NCBI RefSeq assembly: GCF_003515075.1
Contig: NZ_QWLV01000007.1
Coordinates: forward strand, 1 to 64,000
Length of the DNA: 64,000 bases
Source: Sphingomonas gilva
GTDB lineage: Bacteria > Pseudomonadota > Alphaproteobacteria > Sphingomonadales > Sphingomonadaceae
Reading direction: 5' to 3'
A program made the translations under genes and the position numbers. The stretch's first letter is position 1; every line of letters begins with the position of its first letter. Shown here piece after piece: positions 8,482-16,307 of the stretch. The notes under the pieces are model-generated. The model was given only the letters and a program-made list of their open reading frames with translations. It did no database searches and was not told the origin of the DNA.

Positions 8482-9957
8482 ATGTCCGTTCCCGCCGCCC
8501 TGCTCGTCGATCCAGCCGATAATGTCGCTACCGCGCTCGGCGATCTCGCGCCGGGCGAGCGGGCGTGCGGCGTGGTGCTCGGCGAAGGCGTCGCGCGCGG
8601 CCACAAGCTGGCGGTGCGGCCGATCGCCGCGGGCGAGGCGGTGATCAAGCTCGGCTTCCCCATCGGCCGCGCGACACGCGCGATCGCGGCGGGCGCACAC
8701 GTCCACAGCCACAATCTCGCGACCGCGCTCGGCGGCGAGGCGGCCTATCGGTTCGAACCGACGGCGCGCCCCGCCGCCGCCGCCGCCGAGCCGACGACCT
8801 TTGAGGGTTATGTCCGCGCCGACGGCCGCGTCGCCACGCGCAACGAGGTCTGGGTGATCCCCACCGTCGGCTGCGTCGCGCGCACCGCGCAGAAGATCGC
8901 CGCCGACGGCTGGTCGCGCCATGCCGGGCGGATCGACGGCGTCCACGCCTTCGCGCACCCCTTCGGCTGCTCGCAGCTGGGCGACGATCTGGCGGGCACG
9001 CGCGCGATACTGGCGGCGCTCGCCGGCCATCCCAACGCCGCGGGCGTGCTGCTGGTCGGGCTCGGCTGCGAATCCAACCAGCTCGATGCGCTGATCGCCG
9101 AGGTCGATCCCGCCCGGCGCCCGCGCATCCGCGTGCTCCGCGCGCAGGATTCGGGCGACGAGCTCGCCGAGGGCGCCGCGTTGATCGACCAGCTGGTGGA
9201 GCAGGCGGCGGCCGCGCGGCGCGAGACGGTGGGGCTCGGCCGGCTGGTGCTCGGGGTCAAATGCGGCGGGTCGGACGGGCTGAGCGGCCTCACCGCCAAC
9301 CCGCTGGTCGGGCGGATGAGCGACCGTGTGACCGCGGCGGGCGGCGCCGCGATCCTCACCGAGATCCCCGAGATCTTCGGCGCCGAGCATGTCCTGATGG
9401 CGCGCGCGGCCGATCGGGCCGTGTTCGATCGCGCCGCCGCGCTGGTCAACGGCTTCAAGCGCTATTTCCTCGATCATGGCGAGCCGGTTTCGGAGAATCC
9501 CTCGCCCGGCAACATCGCCGGCGGGATCACTACGCTCGAGGAAAAGAGCCTGGGCGCGGTGCAGAAGGCGGGCCGCGCGGCGCTGACTGACGTGATCGGC
9601 TATGGCGGCCGCGCCACCCGTCCCGGGCTGACGCTGCTGGAGGCGCCGGGCAACGATGCGGTGTCCTCGACCGCGCTGGCGGCGGCGGGGGCGACGCTGA
9701 TCCTCTTCACCACCGGCCGCGGCACGCCGCTCGGCTTCCCCGTGCCGACGGTCAAGATCGCGTCCAACGCGGCGCTCGCCGCACGAAAGCCCGGCTGGAT
9801 CGATTTCAATGCCGGCATGGTGCTCGAAAGCGGTCAGGATCAGGCCGCCGGCGCGCTCCTCGCCCGCATCGCCGCGATCGCCTCGGGCGAACAGACCGCC
9901 GCCGAACGCAACGACGAACGCGAAATCGCCATCTGGAAGCGCGGGGTGACGCTCTAG
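8482..9957 (+). CDS. uxaA: Altronate dehydratase
   Basis: A 491-residue altronate dehydratase, converting D-altronate to 2-keto-3-deoxygluconate. The N-terminal SAF-type domain (roughly residues 1-95, LLVDPADNVATALGD to GAHVHSHNLAT) and the large C-terminal domain (GYVRADGRVATRNEVWVIPTV, FAHPFGCSQLGDD, LGCESNQ, VKCGGSDGLSGLTANP) are complete, and the length is close to E. coli UxaA. A much longer overlapping open frame that continues upstream is a non-coding shadow. No Shine-Dalgarno sequence is visible, because operator site 2 occupies the bases before the ATG. The altronate oxidoreductase partner (uxaB) is not in the window. Confidence 0.93.
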   Translation: MSVPAALLVDPADNVATALGDLAPGERACGVVLGEGVARGHKLAVRPIAAGEAVIKLGFPIGRATRAIAAGAHVHSHNLATALGGEAAYRFEPTARPAAAAAEPTTFEGYVRADGRVATRNEVWVIPTVGCVARTAQKIAADGWSRHAGRIDGVHAFAHPFGCSQLGDDLAGTRAILAALAGHPNAAGVLLVGLGCESNQLDALIAEVDPARRPRIRVLRAQDSGDELAEGAALIDQLVEQAAAARRETVGLGRLVLGVKCGGSDGLSGLTANPLVGRMSDRVTAAGGAAILTEIPEIFGAEHVLMARAADRAVFDRAAALVNGFKRYFLDHGEPVSENPSPGNIAGGITTLEEKSLGAVQKAGRAALTDVIGYGGRATRPGLTLLEAPGNDAVSSTALAAAGATLILFTTGRGTPLGFPVPTVKIASNAALAARKPGWIDFNAGMVLESGQDQAAGALLARIAAIASGEQTAAERNDEREIAIWKRGVTL

Positions 9958-10088
9958 AGCACCGGATGCGGCACGTAATTCAGCGGAATCTCATAATTCG
10001 CTCATGACGATCATCGTCGCCTGAACCAGCCGGAACCTCACTCGGTCAAGCGCCCGGCGCAGCGATCGCGTGAGTGGATGGAGGTTCA

Positions 10089-11768
10089 ATGATGACGATT
10101 CTCAAACTTCTCTGCAACGTCGCCCTCGTGACCGCGACCATGACCGGGCCGACGACGGCGCTGGCGGCGTCGATCGCCCAGCCGGCCGACTTCAGCGCCC
10201 AGGCCGCGGCTCTTCTCGATGCCGCCTATCCGGCGGATGGCCCGGGCGCGGCGGTAGTCGTCATGCTCGGCGGCCGGGTCATCTTCTCCGGCGGACGCGG
10301 CCTCGCCGATCTGGAGGCGCGGCGGCCGATCACGCCTGACACGGCGTTCAGGCTGGGATCGATCACCAAGCAGTTCACCGCGGCGGTGATCCTTCAGCTG
10401 GTCGCCGAGCGGCGCATCTCGCTCGACGATCCGATCTCCCGCTTCTTTCCCGATTACCCGCAGCCGGGCGCACGCGCGACCGTCCGCCAGCTTCTCAATC
10501 ACGTGTCGGGCATTCAGGACTATTCCAAGATCCCCGGCTGGATGGGCGGGGAACAGTCGCTCCGGCCCAACACCACGGCCGATCTCGTCGCCGTGATCCG
10601 CAGCCGCCCCTCGCCGTCGGCGCCGGGCCAGCGCTGGGAATACAACAATGGCGGCTACACCATGCTCGGCGCGATCATCGAACAGGTGAGCGGCAAGCCG
10701 TGGCACCAGGCGGTCACCGAACGGATCGCGCAGCCGCTCGGCCTCGCGACGATCGCCTACGCCGGAAAAGTCGAAGGCGATCCGGCGACGGCGCGGGGCT
10801 ATGGCGAGGAAGGCGGACGGCAGCGTCCGGCGCGGGGCGTTCATATCAGCGTGGCGCACGCGGCGGGCGGCCTGGTCGGCAGCGTCAGCGATATGGCCCG
10901 CTGGGCGCAGGCGCTCCACCATGGCCGCGTCGTCAGCCCCGAACTGTATCGGGAGATGATCCGGCCGGCGCGCCTGGCGAACGGATCGACCGAGCCCTAT
11001 GGCTTCGGCTTGCGCCTTCGCCAAATCCGTGGGCGCCCGGTGCTGGTCCATGGCGGCGCGGGGCGCGGCCTGGACACCGACAGCGCCTATATCCCGTCCG
11101 AGGATCTGTTCGTCGCCGTGTTTTCGAACAGCGACGACGCGGCGACCGATCCCGCCATGCTGGTCCGCCGCCTGGCCGCGCTCGCGCTGGGCGAGCCGAT
11201 ACCGACCTTCACCCGCGCCGATATCGACCTGCGCTCGATCGAGCCGCTGTTCGGCGCATATGAGGCGAAGGATGGACCGCCACGCCGCTTCCTTGCGCGC
11301 GACGGCAAGATCTATATCGGCCGCGGCGTTGAAGAGGTGGAGCTCTTCGCCGCCGGCGACGACCGCTTCTTCGATCCCGGCGGGCTCACCTGGCTCAAGA
11401 TCGCGCGCCGGGCCGACGGGGCGCATGTGATGGAGATACACCGGCCCGATGCGGCCGCGGCCGACCGCGCCGTCCGCACGGGGCCGGCCCCCGCCGCCCT
11501 GGCCGTCTCCCCGGAAGTGCTGCAGGACTATGTCGGCAGCTATGCCACCGAAGGACCAGTGGTGACCGTGGCGCTGAATGCCGACGGCGGGCTTACCATC
11601 GCGCCCGCAGGCCAGAACCCGCTGGCCATGCGTGCGGTGTCGGAGACCGAGTTCCGGATCGAAGGCGGCATGATGCGCGTCGTCTTCCACAGGGAGAATG
11701 ACGAGGTGAACCGCCTGACGATCTACCGCGGCGCGCGGGAACTGCACGGCCGGCGCGTCAGCCGCTGA
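10089..11768 (+). CDS. Serine hydrolase, class C beta-lactamase/penicillin-binding-like family, exported
   Basis: A 559-residue protein with a Sec-type signal (about residues 1-28, ending ALAAS), a beta-lactamase-related domain (about 30-370) and a C-terminal beta-rich extension. Catalytic motifs are visible: GSITKQF (Ser-x-x-Lys), EYNNGGY (Tyr-x-Asn) and VHGGAGRG in place of Lys-Thr-Gly. The family includes D-aminopeptidases, esterases and true beta-lactamases, and the motifs do not tell them apart. The start at 10089 is chosen for the GGAGG five bases upstream; ATG 10074 lies before it. It sits inside the uronate locus without an operator-like site of its own. A peptidase or esterase is more likely than resistance. 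Confidence 0.85.
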   Translation: MMTILKLLCNVALVTATMTGPTTALAASIAQPADFSAQAAALLDAAYPADGPGAAVVVMLGGRVIFSGGRGLADLEARRPITPDTAFRLGSITKQFTAAVILQLVAERRISLDDPISRFFPDYPQPGARATVRQLLNHVSGIQDYSKIPGWMGGEQSLRPNTTADLVAVIRSRPSPSAPGQRWEYNNGGYTMLGAIIEQVSGKPWHQAVTERIAQPLGLATIAYAGKVEGDPATARGYGEEGGRQRPARGVHISVAHAAGGLVGSVSDMARWAQALHHGRVVSPELYREMIRPARLANGSTEPYGFGLRLRQIRGRPVLVHGGAGRGLDTDSAYIPSEDLFVAVFSNSDDAATDPAMLVRRLAALALGEPIPTFTRADIDLRSIEPLFGAYEAKDGPPRRFLARDGKIYIGRGVEEVELFAAGDDRFFDPGGLTWLKIARRADGAHVMEIHRPDAAAADRAVRTGPAPAALAVSPEVLQDYVGSYATEGPVVTVALNADGGLTIAPAGQNPLAMRAVSETEFRIEGGMMRVVFHRENDEVNRLTIYRGARELHGRRVSR

Positions 11769-11926
11769 GGCAGGCCGAGTCCAGCGTTTGACCGAGCGGA
11801 CGATGGTCCCGCCCGGTCGATCGCGGAAGAGGCATGAGGGGAAAACGGGAAATTGCCGCGGGCGCGACGGCAATCGGGATCGACCTGCACCCAATCGTCG
11901 CCGCCCGAACAAAGCCCCCTTGTCAT

Positions 11927-11940
11927 TGACACCGGTTTCC
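11927..11940. promoter_or_regulatory. Predicted LacI-family operator, site 3 (hydratase-exuT)
   Basis: TGACACCGGTTTCC, 45 bp before the hydratase start, matching sites 1 and 2 in 13 of 14 bases. A TTGACA hexamer overlaps its left edge (11926-11931) and could be the -35 of the same promoter. Confidence 0.7.
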
Positions 11941-11984
11941 CATACCAAGCCGGGAAACAGTAGGCGTGGATGAGAGGGGCGTTG

Positions 11985-12812
11985 ATGGATCAGGGGCAGG
12001 CGATTGCGCAGGCGTTCGTGGCGGCGCGGCGCGCGGCGCGCGGGTTGTCCGAATATCCCGGCCCGATCCCCGCGACGCTCGATCAGGCCTATGCCATCCA
12101 GGACCGCGCGATCGCGCTCGCGGGCGATGCGGTGGCGGGCTGGAAGGTCGGGCGGATCAATCCGCCGCTCGACGCCGAGTTGGGCAGCAACCGCCTCGCC
12201 GGGCCGATCTTCGCCGATCAGGTGACCGCCGCCGATGGCGGGCCGATGCCCGTCTTCGCCGAGGGTTTCGCCGCGGCCGAGGCCGAGTTCCTGCTGCGCA
12301 TCGGCGCCGCGCCCGACCCCGCCAAGCTGAGCTATTCGCATGACGAGGCGTTGGCGCTGATCGATGCGGTGCATGTCGGGCTGGAGATCGCCAGCTCGCC
12401 CTTTCCCGGGATCAACGATCTCGGCCCGCTCGTCACCATCTCCGATTTCGGCAACAACCATGGGCTGGTGGTCGGCGCCGAAGTGCCCGGCTGGCGCGAT
12501 CTCGGCTTCGTCGACTGGCCGGTGCGGCTGCTGATCGACGGCGAGGAGGCGGGCGCGGCCAACGCCGCGACCATGCTCGACGGGCCGGTCGGCGCCGCCG
12601 CCTTCCTGTTCGGCTGCCTCGCCGCGCGCGGCATCGCGCTTCGGCCCGGCCAGTGGATCTCGTCGGGCGCGGTGACCGGGGTCCACCCGGTCCGCGTCGG
12701 CCAGGCGGTGACGGCGCTGTTCGACGACGGGATGACGGTGAGCTGCACGATCGATGCGGCCACCCCTGAGGAGGATGTTTCGGAGGTGAATGATGAGCGC
12801 AAGTCAGGCTGA
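11985..12812 (+). CDS. 2-keto-4-pentenoate hydratase / fumarylacetoacetate hydrolase-family enzyme
   Basis: A 275-residue protein of the MhpD-like hydratase group. Family features are GWKVGRINPP (substrate loop), an acidic metal-binding region AAAEAEFLLRIG, VHVGLEIASSPF, and the C-terminal LRPGQWISSGAVTGVHPVRVG. Known members hydrate 2-hydroxypenta-2,4-dienoate or open fumarylacetoacetate-like substrates. The start at 11985 has AGAGGGG five bases upstream; ATG 11970 is the alternative. It has operator site 3 and overlaps exuT, so it is probably co-regulated with uronate uptake. Its substrate is unknown and may be a 2-keto-3-deoxy sugar acid or lactone-derived intermediate. Confidence 0.8.
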   Translation: MDQGQAIAQAFVAARRAARGLSEYPGPIPATLDQAYAIQDRAIALAGDAVAGWKVGRINPPLDAELGSNRLAGPIFADQVTAADGGPMPVFAEGFAAAEAEFLLRIGAAPDPAKLSYSHDEALALIDAVHVGLEIASSPFPGINDLGPLVTISDFGNNHGLVVGAEVPGWRDLGFVDWPVRLLIDGEEAGAANAATMLDGPVGAAAFLFGCLAARGIALRPGQWISSGAVTGVHPVRVGQAVTALFDDGMTVSCTIDAATPEEDVSEVNDERKSG

Positions 12813-14109
12813 CGCGGCCGCAACGCCAAGCGCGGAGGCGACGATCGGCCGCGCCGCCGCCAAGGCGGGGCATTATCGCTGGGTGATCGTCGGGCTGCTG
12901 TTCGCCGCGACCGTGATCAACTACGTCGACCGGCAGATGATCGGCGTGCTCAAGCCCGAGCTGATGCGCGATCTCGCCTGGTCGGAAACCGATTTCGCCT
13001 GGGTGATCTTCTGGTTCCAGGTCGCCTATGCGATCGGCTATATCGGCTTCGGCAAGATCGTCGACGTGATCGGCGCGCGTGTCGGCTACGCCGCCGCCTT
13101 CATCATCTGGCAGATCGCCCATATCGCGCATGGCGGCGCCTATTCGACCGTGCAGTTCGCCATGGCGCGCTTCGGCCTCGGCATCGGCGAATCGGGGAAC
13201 TTCCCCGCGGGCATCAAGGCGGTAACCGAATGGTTCCCGGCGAAGGAGCGCGCCTTCGCCATCGGCATCTTCAACGCCGGCGCCAATATCGGCGCGATCA
13301 TCACCCCGCTGGTCGTTCCGCTGCTGGTGGTCGCCTATGGCTGGCGGATGGCGTTCGTCATCACCGGCGTGGTCGCCTTCGTCTGGCTGGTCGCCTGGTG
13401 GGCGCTCTACCGCCGCCCGCGCGAGCATGCCCGCGTCAGCCAGGCCGAGCTCGCCTGGATCGAGCAGGACCCCGCCGATCCGGTCGAGCCGATCGGCTGG
13501 ACCAGGCTTGCCCGCATGCGGGAGACCTGGGCCTATGCGCTGGGCAAGTTCTTCATCGATCCGATCTGGTGGTTCTTCCTGTTCTGGCTGCCGGGCTATC
13601 TGTTCGACCGCTACGACCTCAACCTGTTGACCTTCGGCCTGCCGCTCGCCGCGGTCTATCTGATCTCCGACGTCGGCAGCGTCGCCGGCGGCTGGCTGTC
13701 GTCGCGGCTGATGCGTGCGGGCAAATCGGCCAATTTCGCGCGCAAGCTGACCATGTTCATCTGCGCCTGCGCGGTGGTGCCGATCTTCTTCGCCCAATCG
13801 ATCGACAATATGTGGCTGGCGGTGCTGGTGATCGGCATCGCGACCGCGGCGCACCAGGCCTTCTCCGCCAATCTCTACGCGCTGCCCGGCGACATCTTCC
13901 CGCGCGCGGCGGTGGGATCGGTGGTCGGCATCGGCGGCACCGTCGGCGCGATCGGCGGCATGCTGATGGCGCTCTATGCGGGCGCGGTGCTCGATCGGAT
14001 CGGCAGCTATGTGCCGCTGTTCGCGGTCGCGGGCAGCGCTTATTTCCTCGCGCTGCTGGCGGTGCACCTGCTCTCGCCGCGGCTGGAGCCGGTGCGGGTG
14101 AGCGCTTAG
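12790..14109 (+). CDS. exuT: MFS hexuronate transporter (anion:cation symporter family)
   Basis: A 439-residue inner-membrane carrier with about 12 predicted transmembrane helices. It begins RWVIVGLLFAATVINYVDRQ and has GLGIGESGNFPAGIKAVTEW, the characteristic stretch of the hexuronate/phthalate/tartrate ACS branch of the major facilitator superfamily. GGAGGT lies two bases before ATG 12790 and five before ATG 12793; the second is better spaced. It overlaps the hydratase by 23 bp. Hexuronate specificity is inferred from the subfamily together with the uxa/kdu locus. Confidence 0.88.
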   Translation: MMSASQADAAATPSAEATIGRAAAKAGHYRWVIVGLLFAATVINYVDRQMIGVLKPELMRDLAWSETDFAWVIFWFQVAYAIGYIGFGKIVDVIGARVGYAAAFIIWQIAHIAHGGAYSTVQFAMARFGLGIGESGNFPAGIKAVTEWFPAKERAFAIGIFNAGANIGAIITPLVVPLLVVAYGWRMAFVITGVVAFVWLVAWWALYRRPREHARVSQAELAWIEQDPADPVEPIGWTRLARMRETWAYALGKFFIDPIWWFFLFWLPGYLFDRYDLNLLTFGLPLAAVYLISDVGSVAGGWLSSRLMRAGKSANFARKLTMFICACAVVPIFFAQSIDNMWLAVLVIGIATAAHQAFSANLYALPGDIFPRAAVGSVVGIGGTVGAIGGMLMALYAGAVLDRIGSYVPLFAVAGSAYFLALLAVHLLSPRLEPVRVSA

Positions 14110-14117
14110 AGGCCTAG

Positions 14118-14210
14118 CCGTCGCCCCTGCGAAGGCAGGGGCCGCAGTCGGCACATCCAGCGCTGGATGTGCCACAAACCCAGCGGCCCCTGCCTTCGCA
14201 GGGGCGACGG
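14118..14210. repeat. Repeat family A, copy A1
   Basis: A 93-bp palindromic element between convergent exuT and the truncated haemoglobin gene. The arms carry GCCCCTGCGAAGGCAGGGGC, itself a hairpin, in opposite orientation, with a conserved centre containing GGATGTGCCACAAACCC. Other copies are at 22479, 27095 and 51208. Confidence 0.9.
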
Positions 14211-14215
14211 AATAA

Positions 14216-14683
14216 CTACCGCTCCACCACGTCGCGCTTCATCGGGGCGAGCTTGGCGAGGAAGCGGTTCTGCGCGGCGAAGGGCACGCCTTCCGTCGCC
14301 ATCGCGGCCTGCAAATTCTCGACCAGCCGGTTCATGTCGGCATGCTGCGTGCCCAGGTCCTTGTGCGAGGACTTCATGTCGCGCCCGGTGTAGCGGCAGC
14401 CGCCGTTCAATATGTAGCAGAACTGCTCGAACAGCGTGCGGCGCAGGCGGACCTGGTCGTGACCGGCGAAGATCTCGCCGATCTCCTCGTCGGCGAGATT
14501 GGCGTCGACGAAGCGATCGACGATGCGGCGGATGCCCTCCTTGCCGCCGAACGCCTCGAGCATGCCGGTGCCGGAAAAGGGCGTCGCGCCGGCGTTCGAA
14601 TCCTTGATCTCATAGGGATCGACCGGCTCCTCGCCGGGGGATGGCGCGGTCTGGAGGAAGAGCGCGAGCGCGGTCAGCAGCAT
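14216..14683 (-). CDS. Group I truncated haemoglobin, predicted exported
   Basis: A 155-residue protein with a short hydrophobic leader (MLLTALALFLQTA) followed by a group I (GlbN-type) truncated haemoglobin of about 115 residues: GGKEGIRRIVDRF, IFAGHD, YTGRDM and the proximal-His region KSSHKDL with His107. The usual distal B10 tyrosine position appears to be Val59, and there are two cysteines, Cys89 and Cys95, which could form a disulfide outside the cytoplasm. The start at 14683 has CCGGAG seven bases upstream; longer open frames read through the DUF3034 gene. It follows that gene by 13 bp, so they form an operon. Ligand handling (O2 or NO) and periplasmic location are inferences. Confidence 0.85.
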   Translation of the reverse strand: MLLTALALFLQTAPSPGEEPVDPYEIKDSNAGATPFSGTGMLEAFGGKEGIRRIVDRFVDANLADEEIGEIFAGHDQVRLRRTLFEQFCYILNGGCRYTGRDMKSSHKDLGTQHADMNRLVENLQAAMATEGVPFAAQNRFLAKLAPMKRDVVER

Positions 14684-14696
14684 GGGAGGCTCCGGA

Positions 14697-15566
14697 TCAG
14701 AAGGATGCTTGGAGGGAGAGGAACGCGCCGCGCTGCTTGGGCACGGTGGCGATCGAGCCGAGATCGGCATAGGCCGCGGTCGCGGTCAGGTTCCTGGTGA
14801 TCGCATAGGCGGCGTAGAGGTCGAACCAGTCGTCCTCGCGCGCGACGCCCAGATTGTCGGGCTTGGTGCGGTACTCGCCGCCGATGACGAAGCGGCGCGA
14901 CAGCTGATAGCCGAGGGTGCCCTCGAACTGGACCGAATAATCTTCGCCCTTGTCGCCGCCGAAGCCGAGCAGCCCGTTCTGGTTGGCCTTGGTCAGCCGC
15001 GCGGTCGCGCCGACGAGGATGCTGGTCGAAAGCGACAGCTTGGTCGCGGCGACGTAGAAATCGGTGCCCTCGGTCTCCTTCGCGCCCACCGCGCGGGCGA
15101 CCCAGCCGTCCAGGTTGCGCTTGTGCTGCACGCCGACCGCGACCTGCGGCGCCCAGGGCGAGCCGTAGACCGCATCGCCGAACAGGCGGACCTTGGCGCC
15201 GAACACGTCCTGGCGCAGCACATAGTCCTGGCCGATGCCCAGCGCCGCGCCGATATCGCGGGTGTTGAAGTTCTGCCGGGCGTAGGAGAGCTCGACGCGG
15301 TCGAACAGGCCGATCGCCGCGCCGTGGCTCTGCCAGTCGTAATCGGGCAGCACGACGATCGAGACGTGCGCCGATCCGCCGATGCCGTCGGTCGTCTCGT
15401 TGCCGGCGATCAGCGCCCAGGTGGAGATGCCCCCGCCCGATGCGCCCTCGATGGTCGTGACGCCGTTGGTCAGCAGCAGCTTGCCGCCCTGGCGAAGCTC
15501 CTCCGCCGCGGCGGGAACGGCGATCAGCACCGCCGCGGCGCAGGCCATGATCTTCGCAAAATACAT
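14697..15566 (-). CDS. DUF3034 family outer-membrane beta-barrel-like protein
   Basis: A 289-residue protein with a clear signal peptide (cleavage probably after AVPAAA, about residue 20), the block GKLLLTNGVTTIEGASGGGISTWA typical of DUF3034, and alternating beta strands rich in aromatic and glycine residues, ending in FLSLQASF, a C-terminal Phe as in outer-membrane proteins. Function is unknown. It is divergent from the cupredoxin and GGDEF-EAL genes, with the truncated haemoglobin gene directly behind it. The intergenic region holds three TTAA(C) motifs (15591, 15605, 15641). Confidence 0.82.
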   Translation of the reverse strand: MYFAKIMACAAAVLIAVPAAAEELRQGGKLLLTNGVTTIEGASGGGISTWALIAGNETTDGIGGSAHVSIVVLPDYDWQSHGAAIGLFDRVELSYARQNFNTRDIGAALGIGQDYVLRQDVFGAKVRLFGDAVYGSPWAPQVAVGVQHKRNLDGWVARAVGAKETEGTDFYVAATKLSLSTSILVGATARLTKANQNGLLGFGGDKGEDYSVQFEGTLGYQLSRRFVIGGEYRTKPDNLGVAREDDWFDLYAAYAITRNLTATAAYADLGSIATVPKQRGAFLSLQASF

Positions 15567-15668
15567 GCTCGTCCCCCTTACGCAGGCGCCTTAACGCAAG
15601 ATGGTTAACGAGGGGTTCGCGCCCCAAATCTTCAATCTGCGTTAAATCATTGGCGCTAGCGCGGATGG

Positions 15669-16307
15669 ATGATGTGGGGTTCGAAACAGGGCATGATCGC
15701 CGCTTTGCTGCTCGTCGCGGCCGGTTTCGGCTGCGCGTCCTGGGCGGCCGCCGATGCGACCTTCGCGATCACCATCCGCGACGCCAACGGCGTCCCCGTG
15801 CACGACGCGGTGGTGACGATCGTGCCCGCGGGCGGCGTCGGCGACCGGCCGGTGCGCTTCGCCTGGGCCAACCGGATGGTGCAGAAGGATATCGCCTTCA
15901 ACCCCGGCACGCTGATCGTGCCCGTCGGGGCGGAGGTCGGCTTTCCCAATGCGGACAAGGTGCGCCATCACGTCTACAGCTTTTCCAAGGCGGCGAAGTT
16001 CAATCTGAAGCTGTTCGGCCGCGACGAGACGCGCAGCCACCGCTTCAGCGTCGCGGGCAACGTCGCCTTGGGCTGCAACATCCATGATCGGATGAAGGGC
16101 TATATCAAGGTGGTCGACACGCCGTTCGCGGCGAGGACCGACGAATATGGCCAGCTGCGCATCGCCGGCCTTCCCGGCGGCCGCGCGACGGTCAAGGTAT
16201 GGCACCCGCTGCAGCGCGCCAAGGACGGCGAGAGCAGCTACCAGATCGATATTCCCGCGGGCGGCGTCGCCAACAAGGATCTGTCGCTGGCGATGAGGCC
16301 GCGATGA
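15669..16307 (+). CDS. Cupredoxin-like periplasmic protein (annotated elsewhere as methylamine utilization protein)
   Basis: A 212-residue secreted protein with a signal peptide (about residues 1-28). It has a single cupredoxin-type domain followed by a carboxypeptidase-regulatory-like beta extension. The likely type 1 copper ligands are all visible: His100 or His101 in KVRHHVYSF, then Cys136, His139 and Met142 in GCNIHDRMKGYI. Homologues are often labelled methylamine utilization protein, but no mau genes are present, so that name should not be taken as function. It shares an ATGA overlap with the GGDEF-EAL gene, so the two are translationally coupled. Confidence 0.82.
   Translation: MMWGSKQGMIAALLLVAAGFGCASWAAADATFAITIRDANGVPVHDAVVTIVPAGGVGDRPVRFAWANRMVQKDIAFNPGTLIVPVGAEVGFPNADKVRHHVYSFSKAAKFNLKLFGRDETRSHRFSVAGNVALGCNIHDRMKGYIKVVDTPFAARTDEYGQLRIAGLPGGRATVKVWHPLQRAKDGESSYQIDIPAGGVANKDLSLAMRPR

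Noticed and set aside
10086..12686. 866-residue minus-strand open frame
   Set aside because: Shadow of the beta-lactamase-like and hydratase genes caused by high third-position GC; low-complexity Arg/Gly/Asp composition.
15591..15650. CtrA binding sites suggested by three TTAA(C) motifs
   Set aside because: The spacing between TTAA halves is ten bases, not the seven required by the TTAA-N7-TTAA consensus.
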